Origin: DASSFG01 sp035550375
Lineage (GTDB): Bacteria; Planctomycetota; Planctomycetia; Pirellulales; JAICIG01
Assembly: GCA_035550375.1 (NCBI GenBank)
Contig: DASZPH010000011.1
Span: 62,001-126,000 of the forward strand
DNA length: 64,000 nt
Reading direction: 5' to 3'
Made by a program: the position numbers and the translations under genes
Part shown: positions 32,840 through 42,245 of the stretch, one piece after another
How positions within the stretch are numbered: position 1 is the first letter of the stretch
Layout: every line of letters begins with the position of its first letter
The notes under the pieces: model-generated
The model's database searches: none
What the model was told of the DNA's origin: nothing
The model's input: the letters and a program-made list of their open reading frames with translations, nothing else

Positions 32840-33841
32840 CTATCCTTCCAGAACGACCGCTTCCCCAAAATCGCTGGTCACCTTGCTACCCGCTGCGTCG
32901 TGTTCGCGGCGCACGTAGGCCAGCGCGAGCGGACCACCGAGTCTAGGCGAGAACGCCGCGCTCGTTACCTGGCCGACCACCTGCTCGCCCGCCTTCAAAT
33001 CCGTGCCGGGCGGCGGCACCTCGGCGGCGGCGAACCTCAGCACGACAAGCTTCTTGTTGACGTGTCCGAGGGCATCGATGCGCGCCACGGTCTCCTGGCC
33101 CAGATAGCATCCCTTTCTGAAGCTGATTGCCAGCTCGTCGCGAGCGACTTCTTGCGGGAGCGTTTTGTCGGTGATGTCGAGGCCGTACAACGGAAAGCGG
33201 CTTTCCACACGCGCCGCCTCGAACGCCATGCGATCGCACAACCGCGCCCCGGCCGAAATCAGCGCCTCGGCGATGGCCGGTTGTGCCAACCGGGTACAAA
33301 GCAGGATGTACCCTTTGGCGGTCGTCATCGCCACTCGAATGAGCGTCACCGCCTGTCCCGCGATCTCGATTTCCACGTTGGCCAAAGGGGCGTCCGGCAT
33401 GGTCGCCTGCGTAAGCTGACCAAGTACGTCTTGCGAGTTGGCGCCTGCGAGAAACAACTCGCCCCAACTGTCGGTCCGATCGGCCAGCTCGACTTTTTCG
33501 CGGATCAGGTACCGATCGAGGTGCGCGATCAGCGGCCCGCCCTGGCCCCCCGTCGTCTCAATCACGATCGAGCCGGGACGGCAGATGAAGAACACGTGGC
33601 CTTTGACGTGTCCGCGGGCATCCAGAAAGAAGGCTTCACACCCCTGGCCGGGCTGCAACTTCTTGACGTCGTTGGTCGAGAGGTTGTGCAAGAACGAGGC
33701 GCGATCGTCTCCCAGAACTTCGATCCGCGTCCGGTCCGAAAAGTCGAGCAACCCCGCCCCTTCGGCCAGGGCTTGCTCGTCGTTTTCAATCGTTGGAGAC
33801 ATCGCCGCGAGGTGATCGTTGAGGGTATCGGCAACAGGCAA
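32840..33841 (-). CDS. ygfZ: YgfZ/GcvT-family folate-binding protein
   Basis: About 333 aa from a TTG at 33841; an in-frame ATG at 33802 is an alternative, and neither has a clear ribosome binding site. The signature KGCYLGQE (residues about 242-249) is diagnostic of YgfZ, a tetrahydrofolate-dependent protein related to the glycine-cleavage T protein that helps maintain Fe-S clusters. N-terminal FLHNLSTNDV and the GLLDFSDR strand fit the family, and the length is normal. It lies 30 bp downstream of a LarA-like gene on the same strand, so the two may be co-transcribed. Confidence 0.9.
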   Translation of the reverse strand: MPVADTLNDHLAAMSPTIENDEQALAEGAGLLDFSDRTRIEVLGDDRASFLHNLSTNDVKKLQPGQGCEAFFLDARGHVKGHVFFICRPGSIVIETTGGQGGPLIAHLDRYLIREKVELADRTDSWGELFLAGANSQDVLGQLTQATMPDAPLANVEIEIAGQAVTLIRVAMTTAKGYILLCTRLAQPAIAEALISAGARLCDRMAFEAARVESRFPLYGLDITDKTLPQEVARDELAISFRKGCYLGQETVARIDALGHVNKKLVVLRFAAAEVPPPGTDLKAGEQVVGQVTSAAFSPRLGGPLALAYVRREHDAAGSKVTSDFGEAVVLEG

Positions 33842-33871
33842 CTCAAGGTGGAAGACCCGTCGACTCGACCG

Positions 33872-35104
33872 CTAATCCCCTTCGTCCGCCTCCACCGAGG
33901 GAACGACATACTGTGCGTTCGCCAGCACGATGCACGACTCGTGCCGCCGTGCCAGTCGCTCCACGTCTTCCGGTTCGGTCATCGGCGCCAGGCCCAGGTC
34001 TTCGACGAGCGATTCGTCGAGTCCGCTGAGCAGATAGACCTTGCCCTGCTCCATCGCCCGCACGAGTTCCGTCGCCGGCAGAGCGTCGCTCGCGGCTTCC
34101 CGGCCTATGCGTTTTCGGGCTGCCTCAAGATCGTCGGCTTGCGACAGGCCCGCCACCGCCGGTCCGGGTTCGGCCGTCAGCCGGGTGCAGAGCGCGATGG
34201 CTCCCCCGTGGGCCACGACGCGCGAGGCCGCAGCCAACGCGCGGCCCACGTTGTCCCACGTCTGCTGTTCCGGCTCGCCGCTCAGCAGAGCCACGACCAG
34301 ACTCGCGCGACGCGGCACGCTGCACTTCCAGGCGGCGCTGTAGGCCGCGCTGCCCGCGCGAAAGACTTCCCCAATCTCCCCCGCCAGCACGCGCAGCAGC
34401 CGCCCGCCTCCGCCCGGCAAAGCCTGTAGCGTAAACTGGGCGCCCAGCAGCCAGCCAACCTCGTCGATCTCTTCTCGCTGCGTCGCCAGCGTCTGCCGGG
34501 CCGTCCGCGGCGCCAGGGGCTTGTGGTACCGCTGCTGGGTCTTGGAATCGGCGAACGCCGGAAACAGACCCCCATACGGACCGTGGTAGCCGATCGACGC
34601 CTCGTCCCGCAGGCACCCGATCGGCACCACCAGGTCGGCGTCGAGCATCGTCCGGTTCAGATAGACGGGCTTGCCGTCGTGCGAAGAGGCTAACAGCGCC
34701 AGCCTGCCCTGCGCGTCGGGAGCGTGTACTTCGAGCGCCACCTCTCCACGCCAGGCGTCGGGCAGAACCTCGCGCGGGTCGCGCTCGTGGGCCGCGGCCG
34801 ACTCCGCCAACACGACGAGACGGTCTGGCGAAGAGCCCTCCCTCACCAGGTGGCTGGCCACGGCCGCAACCAGCGTCGCCCCCTGCGGCACGCCGCTTTC
34901 CAAAGCCAACACGATCCGGTCGCCCGGGACCGTGGCTTGCTTGAGGGGAGGAAAGTTCAGCGGCTCGGCAAGCGCGGCCTCGACGGCCGCCGCCGGATCG
35001 GCAAGCGATTCACCGTGCGGCTCACCGCAAACCGCCACCATCGCCTCGTCGGGCACGTCGAGGTCGACCCGCTCGTCAATACCAAAAGACACAACACAAG
35101 GCAT
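33872..35104 (-). CDS. LarA-like (DUF2088) protein
   Basis: 410 aa from ATG 35104; a GTG at 35149 would add 15 residues that do not look like the family N-terminus. The N-terminal third (PLNFPPLKQATVPGDRIVLALESGVPQ region, VVLAESAAAHE) matches the lactate racemase N-terminal domain. LarA enzymes carry a nickel pincer nucleotide on a lysine in a GG-x-K loop. The matching loop here (GYHGPYGGLFPAF) has no lysine at that place, so it may not bind the pincer in the usual way. It is upstream of ygfZ and divergent from the lipoprotein at 35305, and may be a redox or racemase relative of unknown substrate. Confidence 0.75.
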   Translation of the reverse strand: MPCVVSFGIDERVDLDVPDEAMVAVCGEPHGESLADPAAAVEAALAEPLNFPPLKQATVPGDRIVLALESGVPQGATLVAAVASHLVREGSSPDRLVVLAESAAAHERDPREVLPDAWRGEVALEVHAPDAQGRLALLASSHDGKPVYLNRTMLDADLVVPIGCLRDEASIGYHGPYGGLFPAFADSKTQQRYHKPLAPRTARQTLATQREEIDEVGWLLGAQFTLQALPGGGGRLLRVLAGEIGEVFRAGSAAYSAAWKCSVPRRASLVVALLSGEPEQQTWDNVGRALAAASRVVAHGGAIALCTRLTAEPGPAVAGLSQADDLEAARKRIGREAASDALPATELVRAMEQGKVYLLSGLDESLVEDLGLAPMTEPEDVERLARRHESCIVLANAQYVVPSVEADEGD

Positions 35105-35304
35105 TTGGGCAAACCGAGGGGACTGCAGGGCCACTTGCGGCAGAAGCACCGAACAATGTTATCCGCCGCGAACCTTGGGTCAAGAAGCCGAACCCGGCGC
35201 ATTCTCCGCTGGACCTGCGCCGGGCATTGCCGCATAATGCCGCCCCGCGTGTGCCCCAGGCACGCTCGACGCACGGTCCACGATCCAAGGCCGAGGTTCC
35301 CGCC

Positions 35305-37683
35305 ATGTCCTTATTTGCTCAGCGACGTTTTTTCGAGTGTCTCCTGGCCGCGGCCGTCTTGCTCTCCCTGGCTTTGCCGGGCTGCAATAAACCCCAGCCG
35401 GCCCTGCCCGAGCTGACCTCGGCGAGCGAAGTTCTCGAGCGCATGGTAGCGGCTTACCACGAGGCGCGCAGCTATCAGGACAGCGGGCAAGTGCGGTTGC
35501 ACTTTAGAAAACTGAACGACGCCAAGCAGCCGACGGTCGATCAAGAGTGGGACTACTCGATTGCTTTCGTCCGTCCCAACCAGATCCGCCTGCACGTCTA
35601 CCAAGCGGTGGTCGTCTCCGACGGCAAGAAACTGCACGGGGCGCTGAATCTAGACGAGGTGCGCGGGCAGATTCTGGAAGTCGCTGCGCCCGACAAGCTG
35701 GTTGCGCAGCAGATATTTGAAACCGATCCTCTGCTTGGACAGGTGCTCACACAAGGGGGTGCCGCGGGACCTCCGTTGATCCTGCCGCTTCTGCTAGAAG
35801 AGGCCGCGCTGGACCCCGTGTTGGAAGGCGCAGAGAAGCCGACGCTCCTGCCCCCCGAGCAGGCCGACGGCGAGATGTGTTATCGCGTCGAGGCGAAGCG
35901 AGCCGACGGCCGGTTGGTCTTCTGGATCGACCAAAAAAGCTTTGCGCTGCGCCGCATCGACTACCCGACCGACGAATTCGCCAAGGGGGTTGAAGAAAAA
36001 GAGGGCCGCATCGCCGACCTTTCGCTCACCGTCGAGTTCACCGGCGCGCGGCTCAATGCCGACATCGAGCCGGAGGCGTTCAAATTCGAATCGCCGGCAG
36101 GCGCCCGGTTGGTGGAACAGTTCATGGTCCCTCCACCCTTGCTGGGCGAGCGCATCTCCGAGTTCAAATTCCGCGGGCTCGACGGGCGGGAGATCACGCG
36201 CGACTCACTGTCTGGCAAGGTGGCCGTGATCGACTTCTGGGCCACCTGGTGTGAGCCGTGCATGCAGAGCCTGCCGAACCTGCAGCGAGTGGCTGAGCGA
36301 TACGGGAATAACGAAAAAATCGTCTTCCTCGCGGTGAGCGTCGACAACGATCAGGTGACCGACGACGCCGTGCAGCAAAAATTCACCGAGGCCAAGCTCT
36401 CGCTGCCGATCGCCCGTGACCCCGACATCGCCGCGCGCAGCGCCTTTTTGGTTGAGTCGCTGCCGACGATGGTGATTGTCGGCGCCAACGGCGTGGTGCA
36501 GGACTACGAAAACGTCCTCGATCCCGATCTGGCCGACAACCTGCCGCCCAAGCTCGACAAACTGCTCTCCGGGGAAGACATTTTTGAAGAGACGTTGCGG
36601 CAATTTGCCGCACCCGCCGCCTCCACTTCCGCCGAGCCCCAGGTCACCACGGCCGAGATCGCTCCGCGGAGCGAGCCGGCAAAACTGAGCATGTCGTCAC
36701 TCTGGTCTTGCCGTGAGTTGACTGCGCCGGGCAACGTGCTGCCCATCGACGACGACGAAGGCCGCGTGCTCGTGCTCGACAACTGGCAGACGGTGGTGGA
36801 ACTCGACGGCGAGGGGCAAGTTGTTGTTCGGCATCCACTCGACCTGCCTACACAGGCCGCCGAGGCCGTCGTCAGCTTCCTTCGCACCGCGGTCGATGCT
36901 CAGGGTCGGCGCTGGTTTGTAGGCTCGGCCAACGGCGTGCAGCAGGCGTTCGTCTTCGACGCTGATTGGAAACGCACGCTCGCCATCCCGGCCGAGGGGA
37001 CGCACCCCGGCATCACCGACGTGCAACTTGGCGACCTGGATGGCGACGGCCAGCCGGAGATCAACATCGGGTTCTGGGGGCCGGCCGGCATCCAAAGCGT
37101 TTCGCTCGACGGAACACAGCGCTGGACGAATAAGTCGTGCGAGAACGTGCTCAGGCTTGCCTTCCTGACCTCCGGCACCGAAGGCGGCTCTCACCTGCTG
37201 GCGACCACGGCCTTGGGCAACGTGGTGCCAATCGACGCCGAAGGACACGAGCAAAAACCGAGGGCGGCCGGCAAGCGGTTCATTCAGCTTGTTTATACGG
37301 CCGACCTGGATGGCGATGGCACCAGCGAGATCTGCGCAATCGGCCCCAGCCAGAAGAGCGGAGGGATGCGTCCCGGAGACAACGCCGCTTTCGGCCTCAG
37401 TTCCAGCGGAGAGGTACTTTGGCAGTATGACCTGCCACCCGGCGTTCCCGCCAACGGAGCGCTCGAGTATGTGACATCGGGCAACCTTGTCGGGGATGGC
37501 CGACAATGGGTGATCGCCGGCCCTGATGGTTCGATTCACATTCTGTCGGCGGAAGGCGAGTTGGTTGACCGGTTCAACAGCGGCCTCGCTTTGGCCGGGC
37601 TGGCGGTGGCGCGGTTCAAAGACCGGTCCGCGCTCATACTTACGTCGGCCGAAGGGGTTGAAGCCCGGCGGTTTGAGCGCTGA
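35305..37683 (+). CDS. Lipoprotein with LolA/DUF2092-like, TlpA thioredoxin and FG-GAP segments
   Basis: 792 aa from ATG 35305, where a lipoprotein signal begins (lipobox LALPGC, Cys about residue 27); earlier in-frame starts lack a signal. Residues about 40-265 resemble the outer-membrane lipoprotein-sorting/DUF2092 fold. Residues about 285-440 are a TlpA/ResA-type thioredoxin with WATWCEPC near residue 312. The remainder is propeller-like with calcium-type DLDGDGQPE (about 578) and DLDGDGTSE (about 667) loops. It is probably anchored in the outer membrane or periplasmic face, with a disulfide reductase-type active site. The combination suggests one protein both senses a ligand and exchanges disulfides, but this is inference. 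Confidence 0.82.
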   Translation: MSLFAQRRFFECLLAAAVLLSLALPGCNKPQPALPELTSASEVLERMVAAYHEARSYQDSGQVRLHFRKLNDAKQPTVDQEWDYSIAFVRPNQIRLHVYQAVVVSDGKKLHGALNLDEVRGQILEVAAPDKLVAQQIFETDPLLGQVLTQGGAAGPPLILPLLLEEAALDPVLEGAEKPTLLPPEQADGEMCYRVEAKRADGRLVFWIDQKSFALRRIDYPTDEFAKGVEEKEGRIADLSLTVEFTGARLNADIEPEAFKFESPAGARLVEQFMVPPPLLGERISEFKFRGLDGREITRDSLSGKVAVIDFWATWCEPCMQSLPNLQRVAERYGNNEKIVFLAVSVDNDQVTDDAVQQKFTEAKLSLPIARDPDIAARSAFLVESLPTMVIVGANGVVQDYENVLDPDLADNLPPKLDKLLSGEDIFEETLRQFAAPAASTSAEPQVTTAEIAPRSEPAKLSMSSLWSCRELTAPGNVLPIDDDEGRVLVLDNWQTVVELDGEGQVVVRHPLDLPTQAAEAVVSFLRTAVDAQGRRWFVGSANGVQQAFVFDADWKRTLAIPAEGTHPGITDVQLGDLDGDGQPEINIGFWGPAGIQSVSLDGTQRWTNKSCENVLRLAFLTSGTEGGSHLLATTALGNVVPIDAEGHEQKPRAAGKRFIQLVYTADLDGDGTSEICAIGPSQKSGGMRPGDNAAFGLSSSGEVLWQYDLPPGVPANGALEYVTSGNLVGDGRQWVIAGPDGSIHILSAEGELVDRFNSGLALAGLAVARFKDRSALILTSAEGVEARRFER

Positions 37684-37890
37684 AGCGTTTAGTGGTTCTG
37701 TAACGTCTGTCCGGAACGTGCCGGCCCAACCTTGCCTCCCCTTTTTCCCGTCTTGCCCCGCTTTTCGCAGGGGAATAAGATAGGGTTTTGTGCCCGCCGG
37801 CATCGGTTGGGTGGCAGTGCCCGCAACAGGCGCTTGGCGGGCGGACGGCCACTCCATTTTTATAGAACCGAAGCGCGTGTATTAGGCCCC

Positions 37891-39249
37891 ATGATCAGTT
37901 CCGACGCGCAACCGCATCTCCACGGACGGAGCGGAGGCATGGCACGGCGGGCGGGCTGTGGCAGAGGGCGCCGTTTGTCTGGATTTGAACGCCTCGAACC
38001 GCGTTGCGTTTTCAGCGCGTCGGCCTGGGGGCCGCCGATCCCCACGCCAGCGATTCATGAGGCCCCAGCGGTGGCGTTCGCTGCGGCCCCGGCGCAACCT
38101 GTCGCCGTCAAATCCGTGGAGGTCGTGCAGACGTTGCGCCACGAACCAGCAATGGTGGTCATGGCCGACGAGGGGTTTACTGGCACCGCCAGCGGGCCGG
38201 GGTCGCTTGACGCCGGCGGGCCGTTCGCGGTCGTGGGCGGGCTCCGGCCTCTGAATGCATTGGGGCCCTTGAATCAATTGGCTGCCCAGGCACGGGGAGA
38301 CTTGAGCTTACCGGCGCGACCCGCCCCCTTCGTCCTCAACCTTTCGGTGATTCAGTCCGGCAATATGCCTCCCGGTGTCCTGCGGACCTCGCTTGCGCCA
38401 GTCGATCCTTCCGCCGATCCGCCTTCGCACGACGGTCCGATGCCGCTCGTCTTTATGCTGGCGAACGGCCGCGGCGTCGACAACTCGTCGGGCCGATTAC
38501 TGGCATGGATGGCGCCGATGGTGCCGGGGGACGTGACGCAAGGGCAGGTGCCGGGCTTCGGCCCATTCGATCCCCGTGGACGCCTTGCGGAACTGATGCA
38601 CGATGCCCTGTTTGCCGGGCATCTCGCTTGGTCGTCGGACGGAGCCCACTCGACCACAGACGGCGCTTTAGGCGACGACGCGAGTTTGGAAGGCGAGCGG
38701 CACGCAATTAACCCGGCCTTGTTCGGCCAAAGCGCCGCCGATGATTCGAGCTTTGCCGGCTCGGGGCGGAGCGTCATGGAGGCGGATCGCCCGTGGTTTG
38801 ACTTCGAAGCCGGCGAGGCGGCCGACGCGCCGGATCGTGAGGCGGCCAGCCATCTCGTGGCGGCGGGCGACGCCACCGCGACTTTGGCTTCCGCAGTTTG
38901 GGCTGCCGGTTCGCGCGCGGTTGGTGCGGCGATCGACGGCGACGCGTTCGATTCTGCCTTGCACGACTTGCTCGCGCCGCGGTTCGCCTTCGACGCGGCG
39001 GCTCTGAGCGACGCAATTCGAGATCTCGTCGACGACGCCGATGAGCTGGGCATCGGCTTGCTCGGCCTTGTCACCGATCCGACTCGACAGGGTGAGGTGG
39101 CGCTCGTGGCCGCGGTTGCCGCAGGACTGGCCTACCGGCACTGGCGCGGGAGGGAGCGGCGCGAGCAAGCCGAATCGCGTGAGATGCTGGCGGCGAGGTT
39201 TGTGCGAGGGCCGGCATCGCCCGCTCCGGGGCGGAGAACCTGCCCATGA
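37891..39249 (+). CDS. LEPR-XLL protein with C-terminal membrane segment
   Basis: 452 aa from ATG 37891 (ATG 37939 is also possible). It has a basic start followed by FERLEPRCVFSAS (residues about 30-42), a LEPR-XLL motif. The middle is Ala/Pro/Gly/Asp-rich with no recognised domain. Near the C-terminus, VALVAAVAAGLAYRHWRGRE is a short membrane-spanning segment followed by a basic tail. Its last codon overlaps the start of the sigma factor (ATGA at 39246-39249), so the two are translationally coupled. A role as a sensor or regulator of that sigma factor is inferred from coupling and topology only. Confidence 0.75.
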   Translation: MISSDAQPHLHGRSGGMARRAGCGRGRRLSGFERLEPRCVFSASAWGPPIPTPAIHEAPAVAFAAAPAQPVAVKSVEVVQTLRHEPAMVVMADEGFTGTASGPGSLDAGGPFAVVGGLRPLNALGPLNQLAAQARGDLSLPARPAPFVLNLSVIQSGNMPPGVLRTSLAPVDPSADPPSHDGPMPLVFMLANGRGVDNSSGRLLAWMAPMVPGDVTQGQVPGFGPFDPRGRLAELMHDALFAGHLAWSSDGAHSTTDGALGDDASLEGERHAINPALFGQSAADDSSFAGSGRSVMEADRPWFDFEAGEAADAPDREAASHLVAAGDATATLASAVWAAGSRAVGAAIDGDAFDSALHDLLAPRFAFDAAALSDAIRDLVDDADELGIGLLGLVTDPTRQGEVALVAAVAAGLAYRHWRGRERREQAESREMLAARFVRGPASPAPGRRTCP

Positions 39250-39812
39250 CGGCCGATCCGCTGGATACGCTGCTCGACCAGTTGCCCGGCGGCGACCCGC
39301 GCGTCGTGGAACAGATCTTCGTGAATATCGCGCCCGGCCTGCGGGCGCTCGTCCGCCGCCAGTTATCGCGGGCACTGCGGACGAAGCTGGACTCGGAGGA
39401 CGTTGTGCTTTCGGTCTGGACCGACGTACTCGACGGGTTGCGCAACGGCCGCTGGTCGTTCCAGGACGCGGCCCATCTACGCGCCTTTTTGAACCGGGCG
39501 GCGCGAAACCGGGTGGTCGACCGTCAGCGGCAGCACCGGACCGCGCTGGAACGCGAGCGTTTGCTGTCTTTGAACGACCGCGACTCGCTGGCGGCGGCAA
39601 ACGTTCCCGGGCCGAGCGAGTCGCTGCGTACCGACGACCTTTGGCACCAGCTCTTGGCCCTTTGTCCGCCGGCCCATCACGAGCTGCTGCGTCTCAAACG
39701 GCAGGGCTTGCCGCTTGACGAAATCGCCCAGCGGACCGGTTTGCACCCCAGCAGCGTGCGCAGGATCCTCTACGACCTGGCGAGGCAGTTGGCCCAGAAA
39801 CAAGCGACGTGA
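39246..39812 (+). CDS. ECF-type RNA polymerase sigma factor
   Basis: 188 aa. Region 2 is seen in RALVRRQLSRALRTKLDSED, VVLSVWTDVL and the FLNRAARNRVVDRQRQ helix; region 4 in LPLDEIAQRTGLHPSSVRRI, a helix-turn-helix for -35 recognition. The length fits ECF factors without extra domains. It starts inside the stop codon of the LEPR-XLL membrane protein and is followed after 57 bp by a Ser/Thr kinase, a combination common in planctomycetes, where kinases may control sigma factors by phosphorylation. Confidence 0.92.
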   Translation: MTADPLDTLLDQLPGGDPRVVEQIFVNIAPGLRALVRRQLSRALRTKLDSEDVVLSVWTDVLDGLRNGRWSFQDAAHLRAFLNRAARNRVVDRQRQHRTALERERLLSLNDRDSLAAANVPGPSESLRTDDLWHQLLALCPPAHHELLRLKRQGLPLDEIAQRTGLHPSSVRRILYDLARQLAQKQAT

Positions 39813-39869
39813 CACTAGGGACGGCAACGCAAAGGCCATCCTCCGGAAGCCCGTACTCCCTGGTTTGAG

Positions 39870-42179
39870 TTGAACCCAGCCCTCTTTGATACCTCATCGT
39901 CGTCGGACGGTCATCGTGAGGTGGCCGGCGACGATGCTCTTGCGTCGGAAGCGGCCAGGGCGATGGCCGAGGCCTGGCGCGGCGGCCACCGGCTCAACGT
40001 CGAAGAAGTGTTGAAGGCCCATCCCAGCCTGGCGGCTCAACCGAGGACGGCCTTGCGGCTGATCAGCGAAGAGCTGTACTTGCGGCGAGAGTCGGGCCAG
40101 CCCGCTGCTATTGAGGAAATCCTGGGGCGGTTTCCCCAATGGCGGGCCGAGTTGGAGTTGCTCTTCGCCTGCCACGACCTGTTTGAAGTCGGCGCTGAGC
40201 CGCCCGATTTTCCCGAGCCCGGCCAGCGCTGCGGCGAGTTCGAGTTGCTGCGAGAGCTTGGGCGCGGTTCGCAGGGCAGGGTCTTCCTGGCCACGCAGCC
40301 CGCGCTCAGCGACCGAACCGTGGTCATCAAGCTGACCGCGCTCGACGTGGCTGAGCACTTGTCGCTTGCCAGGTTGCAGCACACCGGGATCGTGCCCCTC
40401 TATCTCGCCCAGGATCTCCTCGAGCGCCGGCTGCGTCTGCTGTGCATGCCCTTCATGGGAGGCGCGAGCCTGGCCGCCGTGCTGACCGCCATGAAGCCGA
40501 TCGCCGTCGCGCAGCGCACCGGCAAAACCATCGCCGACGCGCTGGCGCGCTGCCACGTCGACGCTCCCCAGGCGGCGCCCCTGGGTGGACCGGCGCTCGA
40601 CTTCTTGTCCCACACCAGCTATGTCCAGGCCGTCTGCTGGATGGGCGCGTGCCTGGCAGAAGCCCTCTATTACGCCCACCAGCGGGGTCTGGTCCATTTC
40701 GACCTCAAGCCCTCCAACCTCTTGCTGGCGGGCGACGGTCAACCGATGTTGCTCGATTTCCACCTGGCACGGGGGCCGATCCTGCCAGGTCGCAACGCCG
40801 GGGAATGGGTCGGCGGGACGAGGGAGTATATGCCGCCCGAGCAGTCGGCCGCGCTCGCCGCCGTGCGAAGTGGACAGCCGGTGGAGGCGGTCGTCGACGC
40901 GCGCGCCGATATCTTCGCCCTAGGCGTTGTGCTCCACGAACTGTTGGGGGGCGAAGGTCCGCTCGTTCGTCCCCCCCACGGTCCGGACGACTTGCGGCGC
41001 CTCAATCCCCAGGTCACCCAAGGCTTGGCCGATGTTCTGTCGAAATGCTCGTCGCCCGACCCGGAAGCGCGCTACACCGATGCCCAGGCTCTGGCCGACG
41101 ACCTGCGCCGCGAGCTGGCCGACCTCCCCCTGCGTGGCGTGCGAAATCGGAGCCCCTTGGAATTGTGGCGCAAATGGCGGCGCCGACGGCCACACGCCGC
41201 CTTCCGGCTCGTCAGCCTGTCCGTCGCCTTCGCCGCCGTGGCAGTCGCGGCCTGGTTCTGGGCCGGTCAGCGGATCGAGCAGTCGCAGCGCGCCCTCGTC
41301 GACGGCCAGCAACTGCTCGATCGCCAGGCCTACGGCGAGGCGATCGACCGTCTTCAACAGGCTCTCCACGACGTGCAACGTGTGCCGACCGCGGCCGCGC
41401 TAAAGCAGACGTTGCAAGACCGGCTCGACGTGGCGCGTCGGGCCAAGCTCGCGCACGAGTTGCACCAATTCGTCGAGCGGCTCCGGTTTCTCGACGGTCC
41501 GGTCGACAACCAGTCGCTCGGAGCGGCCCAACAGGCCTGCGAGGCGTTCTGGTCCGCTCGAGACAAGCTGCTCGTGGCCGACGATGCGGCGGCGTCGCGA
41601 GAGGCGAGGCGAGGCGATCTCATCGACCTGGTCGTCTGGTGGCTCGACATGCAGTCTCGTCTGCCGGGCGCCGAAGAACCGCGGGCACGCGAGCGCGCAA
41701 CCAAACTGCTCGACGAGGCGGAAGCCGCGCTCGGCCCCAGCGAAGTCCTCTGGCACGAACGCCGCCTTCTGTCTGGCGTCGGGCCGGCGCACGCCGACAA
41801 AACGGACGGTTCGCGGCCGACCGACCTCGCCAAGCCCTATCAGTTAGGCCGCATTTATCTTCGCGCGGGCGACGTCGAACGGGCGCTTGACGAGTTCGGC
41901 AGGGCGGTTAGGAACCGACCGCAGGAGTTCTGGGCCAACTACTATCGCGGCCGATGCGCTTACCGCCTGGGATCGTTTCAGGAGGCACTCAACGCCTTCT
42001 GCGCCTGCGTGGCGTTGGCTCCCGATCAGGCCGAGTGTTTCTACAATCGGGCGCTGGCGTACGCGGCGCTGGGACAGAAGCAGGAGGCCCTGCTCGACTG
42101 CGAGCGGGCATTGGAGCTTGATCCAACGCTTGCGGCGGCCGCCGAGCGCCGCGATTCGCTTCGGCGGAGAACGGAGTAG
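39870..42179 (+). CDS. Membrane Ser/Thr protein kinase with C-terminal TPRs
   Basis: 769 aa from a TTG at 39870; a weakly supported start, with the N-terminal 100 residues helical. The kinase domain spans about 122-420: glycine loop ELGRGSQGRV (about 128-137), Lys in VVIKL (about 154), HFDLKPSN (about 276) in place of HRDLKxxN, DFHLA (about 296) in place of DFG, MPPEQ for the APE motif and ADIFALGVVLHEL. A single membrane helix lies at about 447-466, followed by a coiled or helical region and TPRs (about 654-760). It is probably anchored in the cytoplasmic membrane. The catalytic Asp and Lys are present, so it is likely active; the DFH and HFD variants may be a lineage trait. Confidence 0.88.
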   Translation: MNPALFDTSSSSDGHREVAGDDALASEAARAMAEAWRGGHRLNVEEVLKAHPSLAAQPRTALRLISEELYLRRESGQPAAIEEILGRFPQWRAELELLFACHDLFEVGAEPPDFPEPGQRCGEFELLRELGRGSQGRVFLATQPALSDRTVVIKLTALDVAEHLSLARLQHTGIVPLYLAQDLLERRLRLLCMPFMGGASLAAVLTAMKPIAVAQRTGKTIADALARCHVDAPQAAPLGGPALDFLSHTSYVQAVCWMGACLAEALYYAHQRGLVHFDLKPSNLLLAGDGQPMLLDFHLARGPILPGRNAGEWVGGTREYMPPEQSAALAAVRSGQPVEAVVDARADIFALGVVLHELLGGEGPLVRPPHGPDDLRRLNPQVTQGLADVLSKCSSPDPEARYTDAQALADDLRRELADLPLRGVRNRSPLELWRKWRRRRPHAAFRLVSLSVAFAAVAVAAWFWAGQRIEQSQRALVDGQQLLDRQAYGEAIDRLQQALHDVQRVPTAAALKQTLQDRLDVARRAKLAHELHQFVERLRFLDGPVDNQSLGAAQQACEAFWSARDKLLVADDAAASREARRGDLIDLVVWWLDMQSRLPGAEEPRARERATKLLDEAEAALGPSEVLWHERRLLSGVGPAHADKTDGSRPTDLAKPYQLGRIYLRAGDVERALDEFGRAVRNRPQEFWANYYRGRCAYRLGSFQEALNAFCACVALAPDQAECFYNRALAYAALGQKQEALLDCERALELDPTLAAAAERRDSLRRRTE

Positions 42180-42245
42180 CCCGCGGACCTCGAACTGCAA
42201 CCCCCTCCCCGCTTCGGGCGGAAACGCAACGCGGCTTCAGGGCAG

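Noticed and set aside
32615..34429. A 604-residue plus-strand frame across ygfZ and the LarA-like gene
   Set aside because: It is antisense to two recognisable proteins and has no family features itself.
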